Assembly: GCA_027257055.1 (NCBI GenBank)
Contig: JAPVLO010000073.1
Location: 4,764,501-4,828,500, forward strand
From: Cephalopachus bancanus
Taxonomy: Eukaryota > Chordata > Mammalia > Primates > Tarsiidae
Direction: 5' to 3'
Length of the DNA: 64,000 nucleotides
Shown here: positions 1 through 13,385 of the stretch, piece by piece
Layout of the letters: the number at the start of each line of letters is the position of its first letter
How positions within the stretch are numbered: the first letter of the stretch is position 1
Position numbers and translations under genes: made by a program
Notes under the pieces: generated by a model
What the model was told of the DNA's origin: nothing
Database searches by the model: none
Seen by the model: only the letters and a program-made list of their open reading frames with translations

Positions 1-1640
1 TGAAGAATGGAAAAGGATTCCTGAAAATCGTCTAGTGAACTAATGAGGGAGTGAACATTTCTCTTTCCTTCAAGTTAAGAAGAAAAATGAGATCTAGAAA
101 ATAAAACATAAAGAAGCCCTTCTCTGAAAGAGATAGAGAAATGGAATTTCACTGAAGGATAGATGGACCATTATTTATGATTACTATAATTAGTCATTAG
201 GGACCATCAGAACTTACTAGTTTTTTTTAGTAATAAATTATTTTAAAACATATTTGATGTTCATATGACGGAAATTATCCTCCTGGGTAAATCGTTCGGT
301 TTTTTTTGTTTTTGTTTTAACAAACTTGAAGATATCTATTTACCTATCTGATATTATTTGTCTTCTTTCTTTGTGTATATTCATCTATCTCCATTTATTT
401 AATCATTCATAAGTTTGTTCTCAAACATACTGTATATGTTTTTGCTACATGTTAGACAAATACTTGATAATACTCTTTGGAAAGCCCATGTAAAATAAAG
501 ATGATGTCTTATTAATTTGGAAGACATTGTATGTAGGCATAAGTAATATCATTCTAACTTCATACTTCATTCATACTAATTCTTGTTTATTAATATATTA
601 GCTGCAGTTAAATATATGGTAGTTCCAAGGATCCTGATTTTACTCGATTTTAAGAAGATAAAAAAATACATCAATAACAAAATAGTATAGTTTCAGGATA
701 TGTATGTGATTATTCAATGTTAAGTAATAATTTACCCTTTCCTGATAGACTTTTTTAAAGTACAAATTCACTTTATTTTCTCAATCATCAGATTTTTTAA
801 AAAAAATAAAAGATTTTAACTGCAATACGTGAAGCACTTAGCTTATTAACTTTAAGGACAGTTTAGATTTCAAGTATGGGGCTGAAATATAATTTAAAAA
901 TCTGATAGAAAAATAACGCATCCAAAACACAGAGTGTGTAAGAGATCTTTTAACCTCATAAGGTTACACTGATTTTTACAAGAATAAGTTAAAACTGAAG
1001 AAGTTTAATTCTTAGGGTGATGTTGCAACATAGTGCAAATGCAAACAAAAGGGAGTAGCATTCTAACTGCAAAATTAATGTAAAAAATCAACTTTTGTAA
1101 CTGTAAACTTCAAAAGGAAATATCAACAAATTTCACTGACTATGAAATCATACCATGATTGTTAGAGGATCCCTCCAAGTCTTATATTATACAAAGTTGT
1201 GTGACGCACTTTGCAAAATTATTTTCCACAAAAGATTGTAAATGTCAACCCAGGATAGCAAGTTTGAATTTAAAAAGTATATACCTGAATTTGAAGATTA
1301 AAATTAACAGAACATATGGCAAACATTTAATTGAGTGATATGGAAAGTAATGAATATATAGATTTGCCATTCACTTTGGCACTTTTTTTTGGTTACCAAA
1401 ACACATGGGCTATTATTTTCTTCATGTCTTTTAGTGTGTCTATACATGCAGTTAATTGATTCTAAGTCACACTTTTTCCAGATAATATAGCAACACATAG
1501 AGGCCCTCATAATACAAACTACTCAGTTTTCTACTTACTGAGATCATCATCTTCACAGTTTCAAGTGAAACCAAGCAATTATATGAAATGGCATTATGGG
1601 ATCAGAAAAAATCACCATGTGGGATCAGAAGAAATCACCA
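1..1640. other. AT-rich non-coding stretch
   Basis: No exon, RNA gene or clearly recognisable interspersed repeat is visible. The sequence is AT-rich with short A and T runs. Open frames are short, lack coding character and are interrupted on both strands. Very old degraded repeats could be hidden here. Confidence 0.6.
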
Positions 1641-1643
1641 TCA

Positions 1644-1692
1644 TTTGTGTGTGTGTGTGTGTGTTTGTGTGGTGTGTGTGTGTGTGTGTGTA
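1644..1692. repeat. (TG)n microsatellite, interrupted
   Basis: Two TG runs are separated by a short interruption (tttgtgtgg). The open frame across it, Cys/Val repeats, is a translation artefact. Confidence 0.95.
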
Positions 1693-1998
1693 GTTTCTTA
1701 TAATAGCTCTAACCCAAATAAATATTTTCCTAGCATTTCCTTAGTGAAATCATTCTTGTTTTATAAATTTAAGTAGTATTGGGTACTGAAGGAACAACTT
1801 CTGGAGTTTTTGGCTGAATTGACTGGAGAGACAAGACACTTGCTATTTAGATTCAAATGGCCAACCTTTTTTTCTTTTTCACTGTGATGAACAACCTAAT
1901 GAAAAAAATCAAGGCTGTAAATATGAGGCAAAACAAACTCTTGCAGAAACATAAACTCGATTGTATGTACCGACTACATATGACACAACAAAGTATAA

Positions 1999-2326
1999 GA
2001 ATCGCCATTTTAATTTTTTTTTTTTTTTTTTTTTTTTTGAGTTGGAGTCTCACTCTGTCGCCCAGACTGGAGTGCAGTGGCCGCTTCCGGCCACCGCAGC
2101 CTCGACCTGCTGGGCTCCGGCGATCCTTCCGCCTCAGCCTTCCAAGTAGCCGGAATTACAGGTGCGCGCTACCACGCCCGGCTGATTTTTTGATTTATTG
2201 TAGAGATGAGGTCTCGCTGCCCAGGCGGGTCTCGAACCCGCGGGCTGAGGCAATCCACTCACCTCAGCCTCCCAAAGGCGCGGGATTACAGGCTGAGCCA
2301 CCGAGCCCGGCTTGAATCGCCATTTT
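1999..2326 (-). mobile_element. Young Alu dimer with 13-bp target duplication
   Basis: The element is a full-length Alu read on the minus strand. It has a T-run (the A-tail), then the right arm from gagttggagtctcactc, a middle linker, and the left arm ending in gagcccggct at 2312. The 13-bp duplication gaatcgccatttt is perfect at 1999-2011 and 2314-2326, so the insertion is intact and probably recent. The left arm lacks the caact/agttg segment, which places it in the 5-nt-deletion group. It differs from the copy at 18.65 kb at only about five positions by my alignment. Confidence 0.95.
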
Positions 2327-3398
2327 TAAAAGGAGATTTGTGTAAAGGAAGTTGAATTCTAGGTAATCATTAAATAGCATCTTACTCTGACTTTTCAAAA
2401 GAGTAATACATTCCAAAAAATGAAAGAAAATGGAATTTTTTTTATACAGAGATTTATTAATGAACACAGTCATACAAATAGTTATGAACTCAGGAAAGAG
2501 AATATAAGAATAAAAAAGCATCTTCCCTATGGCAAAGCAATGATTTAGTACTGGAGAATCAAGATGTTTCTCTCAGTCTATCATCTCAGAAGGGTTGTAA
2601 CTTGCTAACATCACACCCAGCTGCTCCTGAAAGACAGTAAAGCTTCAGGAAATGTTCTTGATGAGAGATTGTGGCAACAAACCAAATCTAAAGGTAAAAC
2701 CAAATTTATGAAAGAAACAGGATAATTTTTACCAGTCATTTTCTTTCTTATATTATTATTCATCTATGCTTTTAAAGCTCACAAAAAACACAAGTGACAA
2801 CAACTATATCCTTTATGATATTGCTGATGATTACAATAATGTTCAAATTATTTTTTCTACACCAAAGTCCAAAGAAGGAATTAGGATAAAGTTTATCGCA
2901 TTGTACTATACCATGTGGTATTCAGTTTTGTTAAGTCAAAGCCATGTTCTTAGTCTCTAAACTTCAACCAACTGAAATATCACAATATTCATATAACGGA
3001 ACTCAGCTACTGAGAGTGAAAAAAAAAATACAAAAAGGTAGCAGACCTCAACAACAGATAGTAAAATTAACATTTCAACAGCTCTTGCCTTTCATCTCAG
3101 TCTCCATGGTAATTTTTTTTTTTTCTGGAAAAGCCACAGTTTAGTTTAGAAAGACGCAGAATTACATAAAACATCTGGAATATGGAACAAGAAATATTGG
3201 CTTATTATCCCTGTGGATTCACCCCATGAAAAATTTAAGAGCTCTGTTTTGGTAGTTTTAATCTCCAGAGCACCAAGTTATGTTATGGAAACATCATCTT
3301 GATCATTTATATTGGAAAGAACACCTGGTGATGAAAGAAAATATACCCCCTTTTAAATTGTAAGTGCTTTTATCTTTAATCATCAAACTTTTCATCGA

Positions 3399-3401
<3 letters not shown>
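2327..3401. other. AT-rich non-coding stretch
   Basis: I see no gene or clear repeat. Short open frames have no recognisable domain. A few A8-T11 runs are present, for example near 3020 and 3112. Confidence 0.55.

Positions 3402-3442
<41 letters not shown>
3402..3442. repeat. (TG)n microsatellite
   Basis: An uninterrupted run of about 20 TG units. Uninterrupted dinucleotide tracts of this length are usually length-polymorphic. Confidence 0.95.
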
Positions 3443-3445
<3 letters not shown>

Positions 3446-6400
3446 AACATCTTGACTAGAATTTAATTTTTAGTGTTTAGTTTTTGTATCTTTGTGATTG
3501 ATAAGATTATACCTTTAGTGAATTTACAAAAAAATGCAATCTTTTCTTATGTTTTGCCAACACATAAATTTGTCTTAACTATGACATTTACTTACTACAT
3601 GTTGTACAGTAACAGAAATTTTCAGAATATAAACACTAAACTATCATTTATATTGGTCCCAGAAACATGACACTGATGATTTTTAAAAGTAAAAAATATT
3701 TTTTGATTGAACACATTTTGTTATACCAAATCGTTTTTAAATGAGTTTCAATATTTATTGTTAGTAATAAAATGCTTTTAGTTAATACTGAAATAATACT
3801 CATAGCTTAAAATAGTCAATAACTTTCAGCATTAAATTTTGTTATTGAAAAACGTATTATTGCTCATAAAAATTTAATATTGAGGGTGTGTGCATCTAGG
3901 AAAGATTGAATGATGAAGTCATTTGCCATAAGAATTTATAAAAACTAGGTAATTACAAAATTTCAATGATATATTTATTCTTTTATTGTGAACTCACATT
4001 TTATTGTAAAAATTTAAAATTAAGTTTCAATGTAAGTACTTACATGTTAAAATTAGAAAAATTTCCACATAATTGAAAATATAATAAAAGTACCCTATAT
4101 TTTAAGTGATCTGTCTTTTAAAATTGGCACATTGTACCAAAGCCATGCTATCATTAATAACACTCAGAATACATAATGGGCCTCTACATATTCCAATTAA
4201 AAATAGAAGTCCTTAAAATATTTGAGTATTTATAGTCTATAAAGATTTTCAGGGACATTTTTATTAATTTGACACAGATACGCCTTCATTTCTAATGTTA
4301 CAAACCTGAATCATTTTAAATGCAATTAAAAGTGGTTATGAAAGAGTGTGGACTTCCTTGTGAAGTAGGAAATCACTCTTGTGATTAACATGCAAACGAG
4401 CTCATGCTGGCAGAATAGATTGGGGTTTTAAAACCCCAATTACTTTTGTATGATTATCTATTTACCAGTACACAGTCTATTTTCATTTTTCATCTAATAC
4501 AAAATCGACTTGCTTACATTTTTAGCACAGCAATTAATATTTACAATAATTATGACATCAAGCACTGCTGAGAACTCCAAGTAAACCATTTACCCCAATC
4601 TTTATTCTTTATATATGATTAATATCCTTTTATAATTTAATGCTGTATATGAGGTTATCTTCATGCAAAAAAATCAAAATAAGAGCCACTTTCTTCATTG
4701 ATTTAAATGTACCTATAATATATATTTTTAAGAATATTGGTAAGACAACTATTGTTATAATATAACCACTAAAATTTTTTGTCTAATTAGAATATACGTA
4801 AAAACAGTTAAATCATTCATAATAAGACAAATAAATGTCTTGAGAACAATAAAGTGTGTCCTATGAATCTTTTCTTTTAAAAAGTAACAATAGACAATTC
4901 TAAACTTTCACTAGCACGCTCTGAGTCATACCTGCTATGTATTGCACACATACACATTTTTCCAGACTTCTAAAGAAAATTATAATGCATTAATGACAGG
5001 AACCATGGTAATGGAAAAAAGGTCACCCTCTCTTGAACACCTTCTGTTTTAAACCATTACATATAAAGACATTCGAGAAAGCAAAGAATTAAAAGCCAGC
5101 CTTTGTGCAACCCATTACCGAAATATTATAGAATAATCTATATCAAATGTAGAGGAGCAGCAGATTCTTTTGGATCTAAATTAACTGCAGCCATAGAAAC
5201 GCTTTTATGTTTATTATGTATCTGCATGTTGATTCAATTATTAAAAGAACACCTGACAGCATCAGACTTATTTAATTGAATTAATTAAACTGGATGAATA
5301 ATCACTGAATTCCTTTTGTGTGAAATTTGTCCTGAAAAGTAACACTGGCATTTGGAAATTGCAAGTAATTTGCATGGTGAAATACAGTGAACATGGAAAT
5401 CTCCTATTTCAGTATTCTTGGTTCCTCCCCAACCCTTCTCATATAAAACAAATGAACAGATAATTGTGGTGGATATTTTCTCTTCCACAGAACCAATTTA
5501 TGAATACTTTTTGCCAATATACCATTAGACAATTTTTCAACAATGTCCTCAATATCATAATTTAAATTTTCTTCATGTGTGAAAAGTATTATGCAAACTG
5601 CCACTTTCCCAAAAAAGGTGATAAGACACCAATGTATTCTTAAAACTAAGAGAAGTCCTTGTTTCAAGATGAATTTCTGAGATAATACATTTATTTATTA
5701 TCTTCATAGTAAGAATGTAACTATTTGTTTAAAGCTAGAAGTGAAAAATGATTCAATATAGTAAATCAGAATAGTTAGTTCTCTTTTACACAAATTTTGT
5801 AGAAGAATTTTATCTCTATTGTGATTAAAATTTTAAGGTTTATGGCTAGCATATATATTTAATATTTTTGGCATTTTATAAAGATAAATATGTGTAGTTT
5901 GTTTACCTGTGTGATTATTTTAGATATTTATTTTTTAAAGAATGGTAGTAAGAAAATGTTCTACATATATATTTTCTCCAAGTCAAGTTCACAGATGAAC
6001 TAAAAGGAAAATTGTGAAAGGTCTGTTTTTTTTCCCTGACATATCAAAACAAATATAAGCAGACAACATTTAAAAATATCAGTAAAGGTCTCACTTGCTG
6101 CACCTCCAATTTCTGGCCATTAGATTTTTAAACATCACTAGGGGGCCATCATTTCATCTCCTTAGAGCTTTGTGTCTTTTGCCACATTCATGCCACTGGG
6201 AAGATGCATGTATAGACAATATTGTTAATTCATTATTAAGAAAAGGACTTGGTGAAATTCTGATGTTTGGTTCATCTTTAAACATCCACATTCACATATG
6301 ATATACTTCAACATATATTACATCACATTTTGATCAATCTTTTTCTTCTCATGAATAGAAAATTATTGTAGTATCAAGCTTGAGTCATAATCACTCTACA

Positions 6401-9400
6401 CCATTTTTTTCATGCCTGTTATTCAGAAGAGACTGTTTACCATAATAAATTATGGTATTTGAAATCACACACCATTTAACATTTACATTCTTCAGATTAA
6501 TGAACCTTTTAAATATTCAGGTTGACCACCCTTAAATTCTGTTCACTTTAAAATTATGCTTGAACCATTCCACCACTGATTCATATACTTTATTCATGCT
6601 AGCTTTATTTATACACTTTGTTTGCATTTTTTGGAAATATTTCCATATGAATGGTCATATTTGCCACAGATAAGTTTTACTCATGATACAGCATTATCTC
6701 TTCTCAAATAAAACTGATATATAAAATAAAATGCTATTTAAAAATAATTTATGAAGCAACTCGAGTAATTAATGAAACTGCTTCCTGTTGTGTTGAAATT
6801 TTTAGCATTGAGATAAATTGTTTCTTTGTGATCTAAATTACAGACATGATAAATAAGTGCAAACTTTTACAAAATATTTTGTAAAAAAAATCTATGAATT
6901 CATTTAAGTTTTCATATTAATAACTACAGTGGTCAGACTTTTATTTTACATAAATTATACAAAATACATTGGCATTATACCCCATTCTTAGTACCAGTTT
7001 ATTATAGCTTTATTTCATAATATTGGATGTGGAAATGGAAACAGTGCCATCATGTGATACTTTTCAGGGTACTTCACTTCTTATATTCTCAACGTCTGAG
7101 CATATAGCTACTATACAAATAAAAGAGTTCATAGGAAAACATAAAATGGAAGTATTTTGCAACCATATCTAGTGTTCATATTTTTGTGTAAAAATTTAGT
7201 AACCCTTATAAGATCTTCAAAGGTAAGTACAAAGTCAGTACCTGGATTTGTATATGTGCATACACAAACACACACACAGACATCTTTTATTAAAAATCTA
7301 CAAGTTGTCAATTCTAGCTCACAACACCTTCTGCATCTGCATTCAATTTCGGTCTTTAAAAATAAAAGGTATCACTTCATTAATGAAGTAAATTCATTGT
7401 TTTAATTGGCAAAAATCACTTTAGATGGGGAAGAATTCATTTGGACTGTTAATATCAAATCCAACCCAATAAAACCTGTGTCTAAAATTTGAACCCGGTT
7501 TCTCTATTTTTTTTTCTGCAGTCGTGTGACAGATATTTTTTCCACTCACTTAAGAATTAAGTACCGCCAACTAAAAGCTAGATTTGACAAGAAGCATATT
7601 ACTTCTTTAAATTTCAAAATCAGCTTTAAAGCCTATGTTAAATTTAAAAATCCATAACAACAATGGATAAATATGAAAACTTGCACCACAAATGATCTTT
7701 GCTCTATTTCTTATAATTCACTCTATGGCTGTTTAATTAAAAGACAGCTTTTTGTTTTTTTAGCAAGAAGTGTTAATTTGGGAGCTATTTCCCTACTTCT
7801 TAGACTTACTTCAAACAAATATAATACTACATTTTAAGATAGGTGTGTATCTTTCAGAGCCAAACATTAATGGATACAATTTTAACACAGAATTAGAACT
7901 TAAGGAATGAATCTATTCTTATTTATTAATTTAATGACTCATGATTAATCTGCAGAACATTTATTATGCATATGTAATCTAAGGTATTTCCATTTAAAAT
8001 TTTACCAAAAAGTGAGAAAACTATGTAAGCGTATTAAACTATGATACAAGATTTTAAAATATTGATGACTGTCAAAAAGTGTTTTTGAAATAACTACTGT
8101 ACATCAAATCCTTTTGCATAGCCTTTGTGATACACTACAGAACAATACTTAAAGTTTAACACAAAATAGGTTAAATGAAAGAAGAGAGAAAAAAACTAGA
8201 GAAGACTTTAATTCACACAAGCATAAGTGTAACTGTCTATTTTTTGAACAGTGAAAATAACCTCTAATCACTCAAGCCAGAGGAGAACTTAAATATAGTC
8301 ACTGAAAAAATTCTCTCTCCAAACTAAACAAAATGGATGTTACCAATTGATGAACAGTTTTTCAAATGAGTAATGTCTTCTTTTCCAAAATAAGAGTGTG
8401 CTTTGGGATTACCCTGCAACCCATTGTTATCATTACTGTTATCCTTTATCCAAATAACATGAGGCATGGAGTCACTGGCAGATTTTGTATTTGAAAATAT
8501 TGTTATCCCTCTGATAGGATATTCTCCATTTTCCTTTTACTAAAACTGGTTTGCAGACTGCTTTGTCTTATGGCTAGAAAAGAGCCTGCTGTACTCTTAA
8601 CATTTTTTCTTCATGAAATATATCTTCCATACGTTCTTCAGTTCTTCCAACTCTCACTGATCCTAATCTTTTAATAGTTTTTTCAGAAAAGTAAGGGACA
8701 GAAGACTTTTGAAGTTTTCAATAATGTAACATGTTTTTTCTTCCAGGATAAGATTTACCATTGATATTTCTACATTTTCAGTGGTAGAAGAAGAGACAGC
8801 ATCACCAACCATTTTAAACTTAGTCCTAACTGATGTTTCACAAATCACAGAACTCTAGAAACAGCATAGACAGAGCAATGTATAGGGCAACAGATTTCTC
8901 AGTCTAAACCACCCTTATTTTTAACATTGCCTTAGAGTCTCCCCTTTTTTCTTCTAGAGTAGCAGTATTTGGAGTTAGGAGTAGGAAAATAAAAAAGAGT
9001 TACCCAGAAAAGACAAATAACATACAGTATGTGAAAGATTGACTTGTGATGCTGTAATTTCCAGTCACCCTTCAATGTGTCCAATATATCGATAGGTGGA
9101 AAATTATAAATCGTGATATAAATTATACTTTATATAGTTTTGCCTTTAAATACTCAGCGCAATCCCCCTTGCCTGAAAAAATAGTGATAGAACCCTTGTA
9201 GTAGCAATTTGTTAAGACGGATTGTCCCAATCTCATAGTTTGTTACATAATTGTAAACCCATTTAATGATGGCACAACTAAACTACGCTTAGGTTCACAT
9301 GATATATTTTACTCTTCCAGAAGGTAGAAACAAACCACTTTGTCTACTAAATTATTGAAAAAATAATAAAAGTAGCACATGTCCATATGTAGTTCATTAA

Positions 9401-9640
9401 ACAGCGTTTACTGTTATCATTCGGAATTCTCTTTTTCCCACTCATGCACACTCATATGCCTCAGACACAGAGGAAGACAGTAAACAAATTAGTGGGCTTC
9501 ACTGGAACTAATCAAAATGTGTTGGTAGTTGAGTAGGTGGGTATACCTTTTTGTTAGTTAATACAGATCTGTCATTTGCAGCACTTTGGTATGCGACTAT
9601 TGAAAGTGTCAGCAAAGGACCTGACACATTTATTCTAGTT
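3443..9640. other. Repeat-poor AT-rich block, no gene seen
   Basis: Over about 6.2 kb I recognise no Alu, L1, LTR or MIR, and no open frame with coding character. Its longest frames are under 90 residues. It contains a 22-bp perfect palindrome at 4419-4440 and a short CA tract near 7262-7280. The absence of young insertions contrasts with the Alu cluster that follows. Whether it holds conserved regulatory sequence cannot be judged without alignments. Confidence 0.5.
4419..4440. repeat. 22-bp perfect palindrome
   Basis: The arms attggggtttt and aaaaccccaat are exact reverse complements with no spacer. The site lies in otherwise ordinary AT-rich sequence. No flanking genes or repeats explain it. 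Confidence 0.9.
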
Positions 9641-9930
9641 AAGAATATTTGGCTGGCGCGGTGGCTTAATCCTGTAATCTCAGCACTTTGGGAGGCCAAG
9701 GCAAGGGTATTCCCTGAGCCCGCGGATTCGAGAACAGCCTGAGTAACACGGTGAGACCTCGTCTCTACAATAAATTGAAAAATTAGTCAGGCATAGTAGC
9801 GCACAACTGTAGTTCCAGCTACTTGGAAGTCTGAGGAGGAAGGATTGCTGGAGCCCAGCAGGTCGAGGTTGCGGTGGCCGGGAGCATGCCACTGTCCTCC
9901 AGTCTGGGGGACAGAGTGAGACTCCAACTC

Positions 9931-9962
<32 letters not shown>

Positions 9963-9970
9963 GAATATTT
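9641..9970 (+). mobile_element. Alu dimer, older copy, with target duplication
   Basis: A plus-strand Alu starts ggctggcgcggtggctta at 9651 and ends in an A-rich tail, (AAAAG)n, near 9960. The flanks aagaatattt at 9641-9650 and 9961-9970 are identical, giving a 10-bp target duplication. It keeps cagcactttgggagg in the head, as in canonical Alus, so it predates the lineage-specific head change. A second Alu begins only 30 bp downstream in the same orientation. Confidence 0.92.
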
Positions 9971-9986
9971 GACATTTTATATGAAC

Positions 9987-10309
9987 GTGATGATAGTGAT
10001 CGGGTACAGTGGCTCAGCCTGTAATCCCGGCACTTTGGGAGGCTGAGGCGAGAGGATTGCCTGAGCCCATGGGTTCGAGATCAGCCTGGGCAACTTGGTG
10101 AGACCTTGTCTCTATAATAAATCACAAAACCTAGCCGGACGTGGTGGTGTGAGTCTGTAGTTACAGCTACTTGGAAGGCTGAGGTGGAACGATCGCCTAA
10201 ATCTAGCAGGTGGAGGCTATGGTGGCCGTGAGTGTGCCACTGCACTCCAGCCTGGGGTGACAAGAGTGAGACTTCAACTCAAAAAAAAAAAAAAAGTGAT
10301 GATAGTGAT
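9987..10309 (+). mobile_element. Alu dimer with 14-bp target duplication
   Basis: A full plus-strand dimer runs from 10001 to an A15-type tail at 10295. The duplication gtgatgatagtgat is perfect at 9987-10000 and 10296-10309. It has cccggcactttgggagg in the head and the shortened ggctcagcctg start. That places it between the canonical and lineage-specific forms. It forms a head-to-tail pair with the preceding Alu. Confidence 0.93.
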
Positions 10310-11021
10310 GATATTCCTTGGAGAAAACAAACAATGCGTTCCTAGCCTATGTAGAAGGTGGCACATTTTCTTCCACTGCCAATCCAATGACCAATTCACA
10401 TATTTCGTGGCACAGTAGCCAATAAAATTAAATTGTATACATCAAGCTTCATCTTAGTGCTTCATCTTAGCTTTTACTGATAACATACTCTTAATTTCTT
10501 CTAAAGTTATATATACATATTGAATGATCCCCATCATAATTGATTACTATGATGTCTTTTCCCATTTTAACCATTATTCCTATCACATTAACCTGAGACT
10601 TTGGCCAGTAGGGGAACTGAAAAAACATAACAGGATTTTATCTGGTTTATGTGATGTAAACATTTTATATTAATCATAAAACTAAATTGTAACTAAAATG
10701 TATATTTTTACAGTTTTTAAATTATTTTCGTCCCTTAGATCTATTTTTCTTATTTATCATAAAGTGTTTCATAAGGTTGTTTTGCTTAGATTTGTATAGC
10801 AACTATTTAAAAAACAATGGATGACAATTTAATGACGATATACTTTGAAAACTTCATCATGGACTTTAATTAATGCCACTCAAGGACTTAAGAAGAAAGG
10901 ACGCTAAAACAATTCTCATCCAACCATAAATTATAAGAGACACGTGTACATTTTTGTTAGATTTCTGTAATTTATATTTCATCTATTTTAACTCAGGTAC
11001 AGAAGAAGGTTGGGTTTGAGG
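10310..11021. other. Non-coding stretch between Alus
   Basis: No gene or clear repeat is seen. A short direct repeat, cttcatcttag, occurs twice near 10447-10470. Confidence 0.5.
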
Positions 11022-11334
11022 TGGAAAACATATCTTTTTTTTTGAGTTGGAGTCTCACTCTGTCTCCCAGACTGGAGTGCAGTGGCCGCTCCCGGCCACC
11101 GCAGCCTCGATCTACTGGGCTCCGGCGATCCTTCCGCTCAGCCTTCCAAGCAGCCGGAACTACAGGCATGCTACCACACCTGGCTGATTTTTTTTTTTTT
11201 TTTTAACTGTAGAGATGAGGTCTCTCCAAGTTGCCCAGGCGGGTCTCGAACGCGCGGGCTCAGGCAATCCACTCACCTCAGTCTCCCAAGGCGCGGGATT
11301 ACAGGCTGAGCCACCGAGCCCGGCTGGAAAACAT
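11022..11334 (-). mobile_element. Young Alu dimer with 10-bp target duplication
   Basis: A minus-strand Alu spans 11032-11324, flanked by tggaaaacat at 11022-11031 and 11325-11334. It retains the ccaagttgccc segment, so it is not in the 5-nt-deletion group. Its middle linker is a long T-run. Its head has one base less (cccaaggcgcggg) than the copies at 2.0 and 18.6 kb. Confidence 0.93.
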
Positions 11335-12080
11335 CTTAAGTTTAAAATATTACATTTCAAAACATACATGGTGTATGTAGGAGGTATTTGTAAAATTAGA
11401 AGTAACTTAAAAACTTTAAAAGTTATTCCAATTCCTTTTTTCAATGTGTATTCATTCATATAAACTGCTGAGTCATTTTTTAACAGAATTACTTTGCTTT
11501 AACATGCCTAAAATTTCCACAAAGCTGATATTTACCCAATAAACCTCTAGATAGCCAGTTACTTCAATCTGTCTTCAATAATGACATAATTAACTCTGAG
11601 ATTCATTTCTGTCTAATGAGACATTACAAGTCACTATCACAAAGACATTAATTTCAAGGAGCCCATTAGTTTGCATGCTTCTTCAGGATCCTAGTGGACT
11701 ATAGCTGTTTTTTTGTTTTGTTTTGTTTTGTTTTGTTTTGTTTTAGATACCTACAGCATGCCTTTAATAAGACAAAAACTAAACTAAAATGCTAAATAAT
11801 TCTAGTCCTATATCCAGAGTCTTTTTGGCATGTGCTTTAAAAAAAACTCAATAATAAAAAAAACTTAAAAAAAATCCTTCAACTTCAATTTTTGAAAATT
11901 ATTATTCATATGGAAGTGCCTCTGTACATCTAATTTTACACCTCTGTCCCTTAGTGGTAGCCACAATTACAAGTGTTGAGTGATATTGTTGCTTTCATCT
12001 TGAATTTAAGCAGCTGTCAGTTGCACATAGACCACTGCAATATATACTCACAAAACACATAAATGCTCATGCACAATTTT
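11335..12080. other. Non-coding stretch with a TTTTG tract
   Basis: No gene is seen. A (TTTTG)n pentanucleotide repeat lies at about 11708-11744. The rest is AT-rich sequence without recognisable repeats. Confidence 0.5.
11708..11744. repeat. (TTTTG)n simple repeat
   Basis: About seven pentanucleotide units. No Alu or L1 body adjoins it, so it is not obviously a retroposon tail. Confidence 0.9.
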
Positions 12081-12089
12081 GCTTTCTAA

Positions 12090-12250
12090 CATATAATCTT
12101 GCTTTTTGTTGAAAAGCAAATGTATAATAGAAATATATCTTTTTAAAAAATGCATTCAATTATTATTCACTGTTGATGCGCATTTAAATTTTTGCTGTTG
12201 TTATAAACAATGCTACACCCTTGCTGAAATAATTTTCTTTCTTAGTTTAC
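12090..12250 (-). mobile_element. Possible old LINE fragment
   Basis: The stretch with gttgttataaacaatgctac resembles the reverse complement of sequence common in old mammalian LINE fragments. No boundaries or target duplication are visible, so the call is weak. Confidence 0.3.
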
Positions 12251-12381
12251 TAGTTTTCAGAGGGTGGTATGGAAAACAGCAACAGAAATTATTGTTAAAT
12301 TTATTGATTTCTCTTATATAAAGAATTTATTTTTTGTAGGAAATTTGACATGTTTCTATTTTCTTTTTTATAATTTTAATA

Positions 12382-12484
12382 TTTTTTTAAAGATGTGGGG
12401 TTAGGTATACAAATGTTAATTATGCAGGTACCCTTGTTGATGACATGTGCCCAACCTTGCCCAGGCAGACTCCCACTACTGCCA
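12382..12484 (-). mobile_element. Short L1 3' end, 5'-truncated
   Basis: The sequence gatgtggggttaggtataca, followed by a gcaggtacccttgttgatga stretch, is the reverse complement of the 3' UTR of the L1 that ends near 23.86 kb. The T/A-rich sequence at 12370-12382 is the tail. Only about 100 bp of the element is present. I could not fix a target duplication with confidence. Confidence 0.7.
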
Positions 12485-12492
12485 ATTAAAGT

Positions 12493-13120
12493 GTTTCTTT
12501 ATGGAGAATAAATAATCAATATGAATGACTTTCCTCAAAGCTAATTTGTGAACTTCTGAGAGTTTGCCCATCTACAGATTACTCTATTTAATGATTCATG
12601 TAACTCTTGAGAATAAAAAAATATTACCTTCTTTTATTCTGTCAATACATCCTGCACCGATATTCATACATATGTATATATATATAATAATCACATAATA
12701 TTTCTCCTTCAGTTATAAACTTTATTTTTGCCATGTTTCACATATGCTTCATAAATCAGAAATTAAATTCTTTAATGGTAGAATGTATGTTACTAGACAA
12801 TGGAGCAGATGCACCAATAGTCATCCTAGAATAAAATTTGTCTAATAATGTTTGAAAATAAGTAACATAATAAAGCATAAATATCATGGCATAGGAATAA
12901 TGGTAATAATGTCTATTAAGGCTTATTAGAGAAAATAATCTGTAGGTTTGAACCAAGGGTAGCAAAAACTATCACTGTGATGAAAAATTAAACCAATTGA
13001 AATCACTTAAACTGAAAAACAGTTTTCATATGTAACAAGCTAAAAGAAAAGCTGAAGGATTTTGTTAAAATTAAACTTAAATAATGAAAGACGGCATGTT
13101 TTACTATTATATGTTCATTT
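12493..13120. other. AT-rich non-coding stretch
   Basis: No gene or clear repeat is seen apart from a short TA tract near 12670-12690. Confidence 0.5.
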
Positions 13121-13350
13121 AAAGGTAAAAGCCCCCTGAGCCCGCGGGTTCGAGACCCGCCTGGGCAGCAAGACCTCATCTCTACAATAAATCAAAAAAT
13201 CAGCCGGGCATGGTAGCACATGCCTGTCATTCCGGCTACTTGGAAGGTTGAGGCGGAAGGATCACCGGAGCCCAGCAGGTCGAAGCTGTGGTGGCCGGGA
13301 GCGGCCACTGCACTCCAGTCTGGGCGACAGAGTGAGACTCCAACTCAAAA

Positions 13351-13385
<35 letters not shown>

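Noticed and set aside
1857..2315. 152-codon plus-strand frame as a gene
   Set aside because: Its C-terminal two-thirds is the minus-strand Alu at 2.0 kb; the N-terminal part has no domain or splice support.
10447..10470. Direct repeat cttcatcttag as a target-site duplication
   Set aside because: Only a few bases separate the two copies, so no inserted element lies between them.
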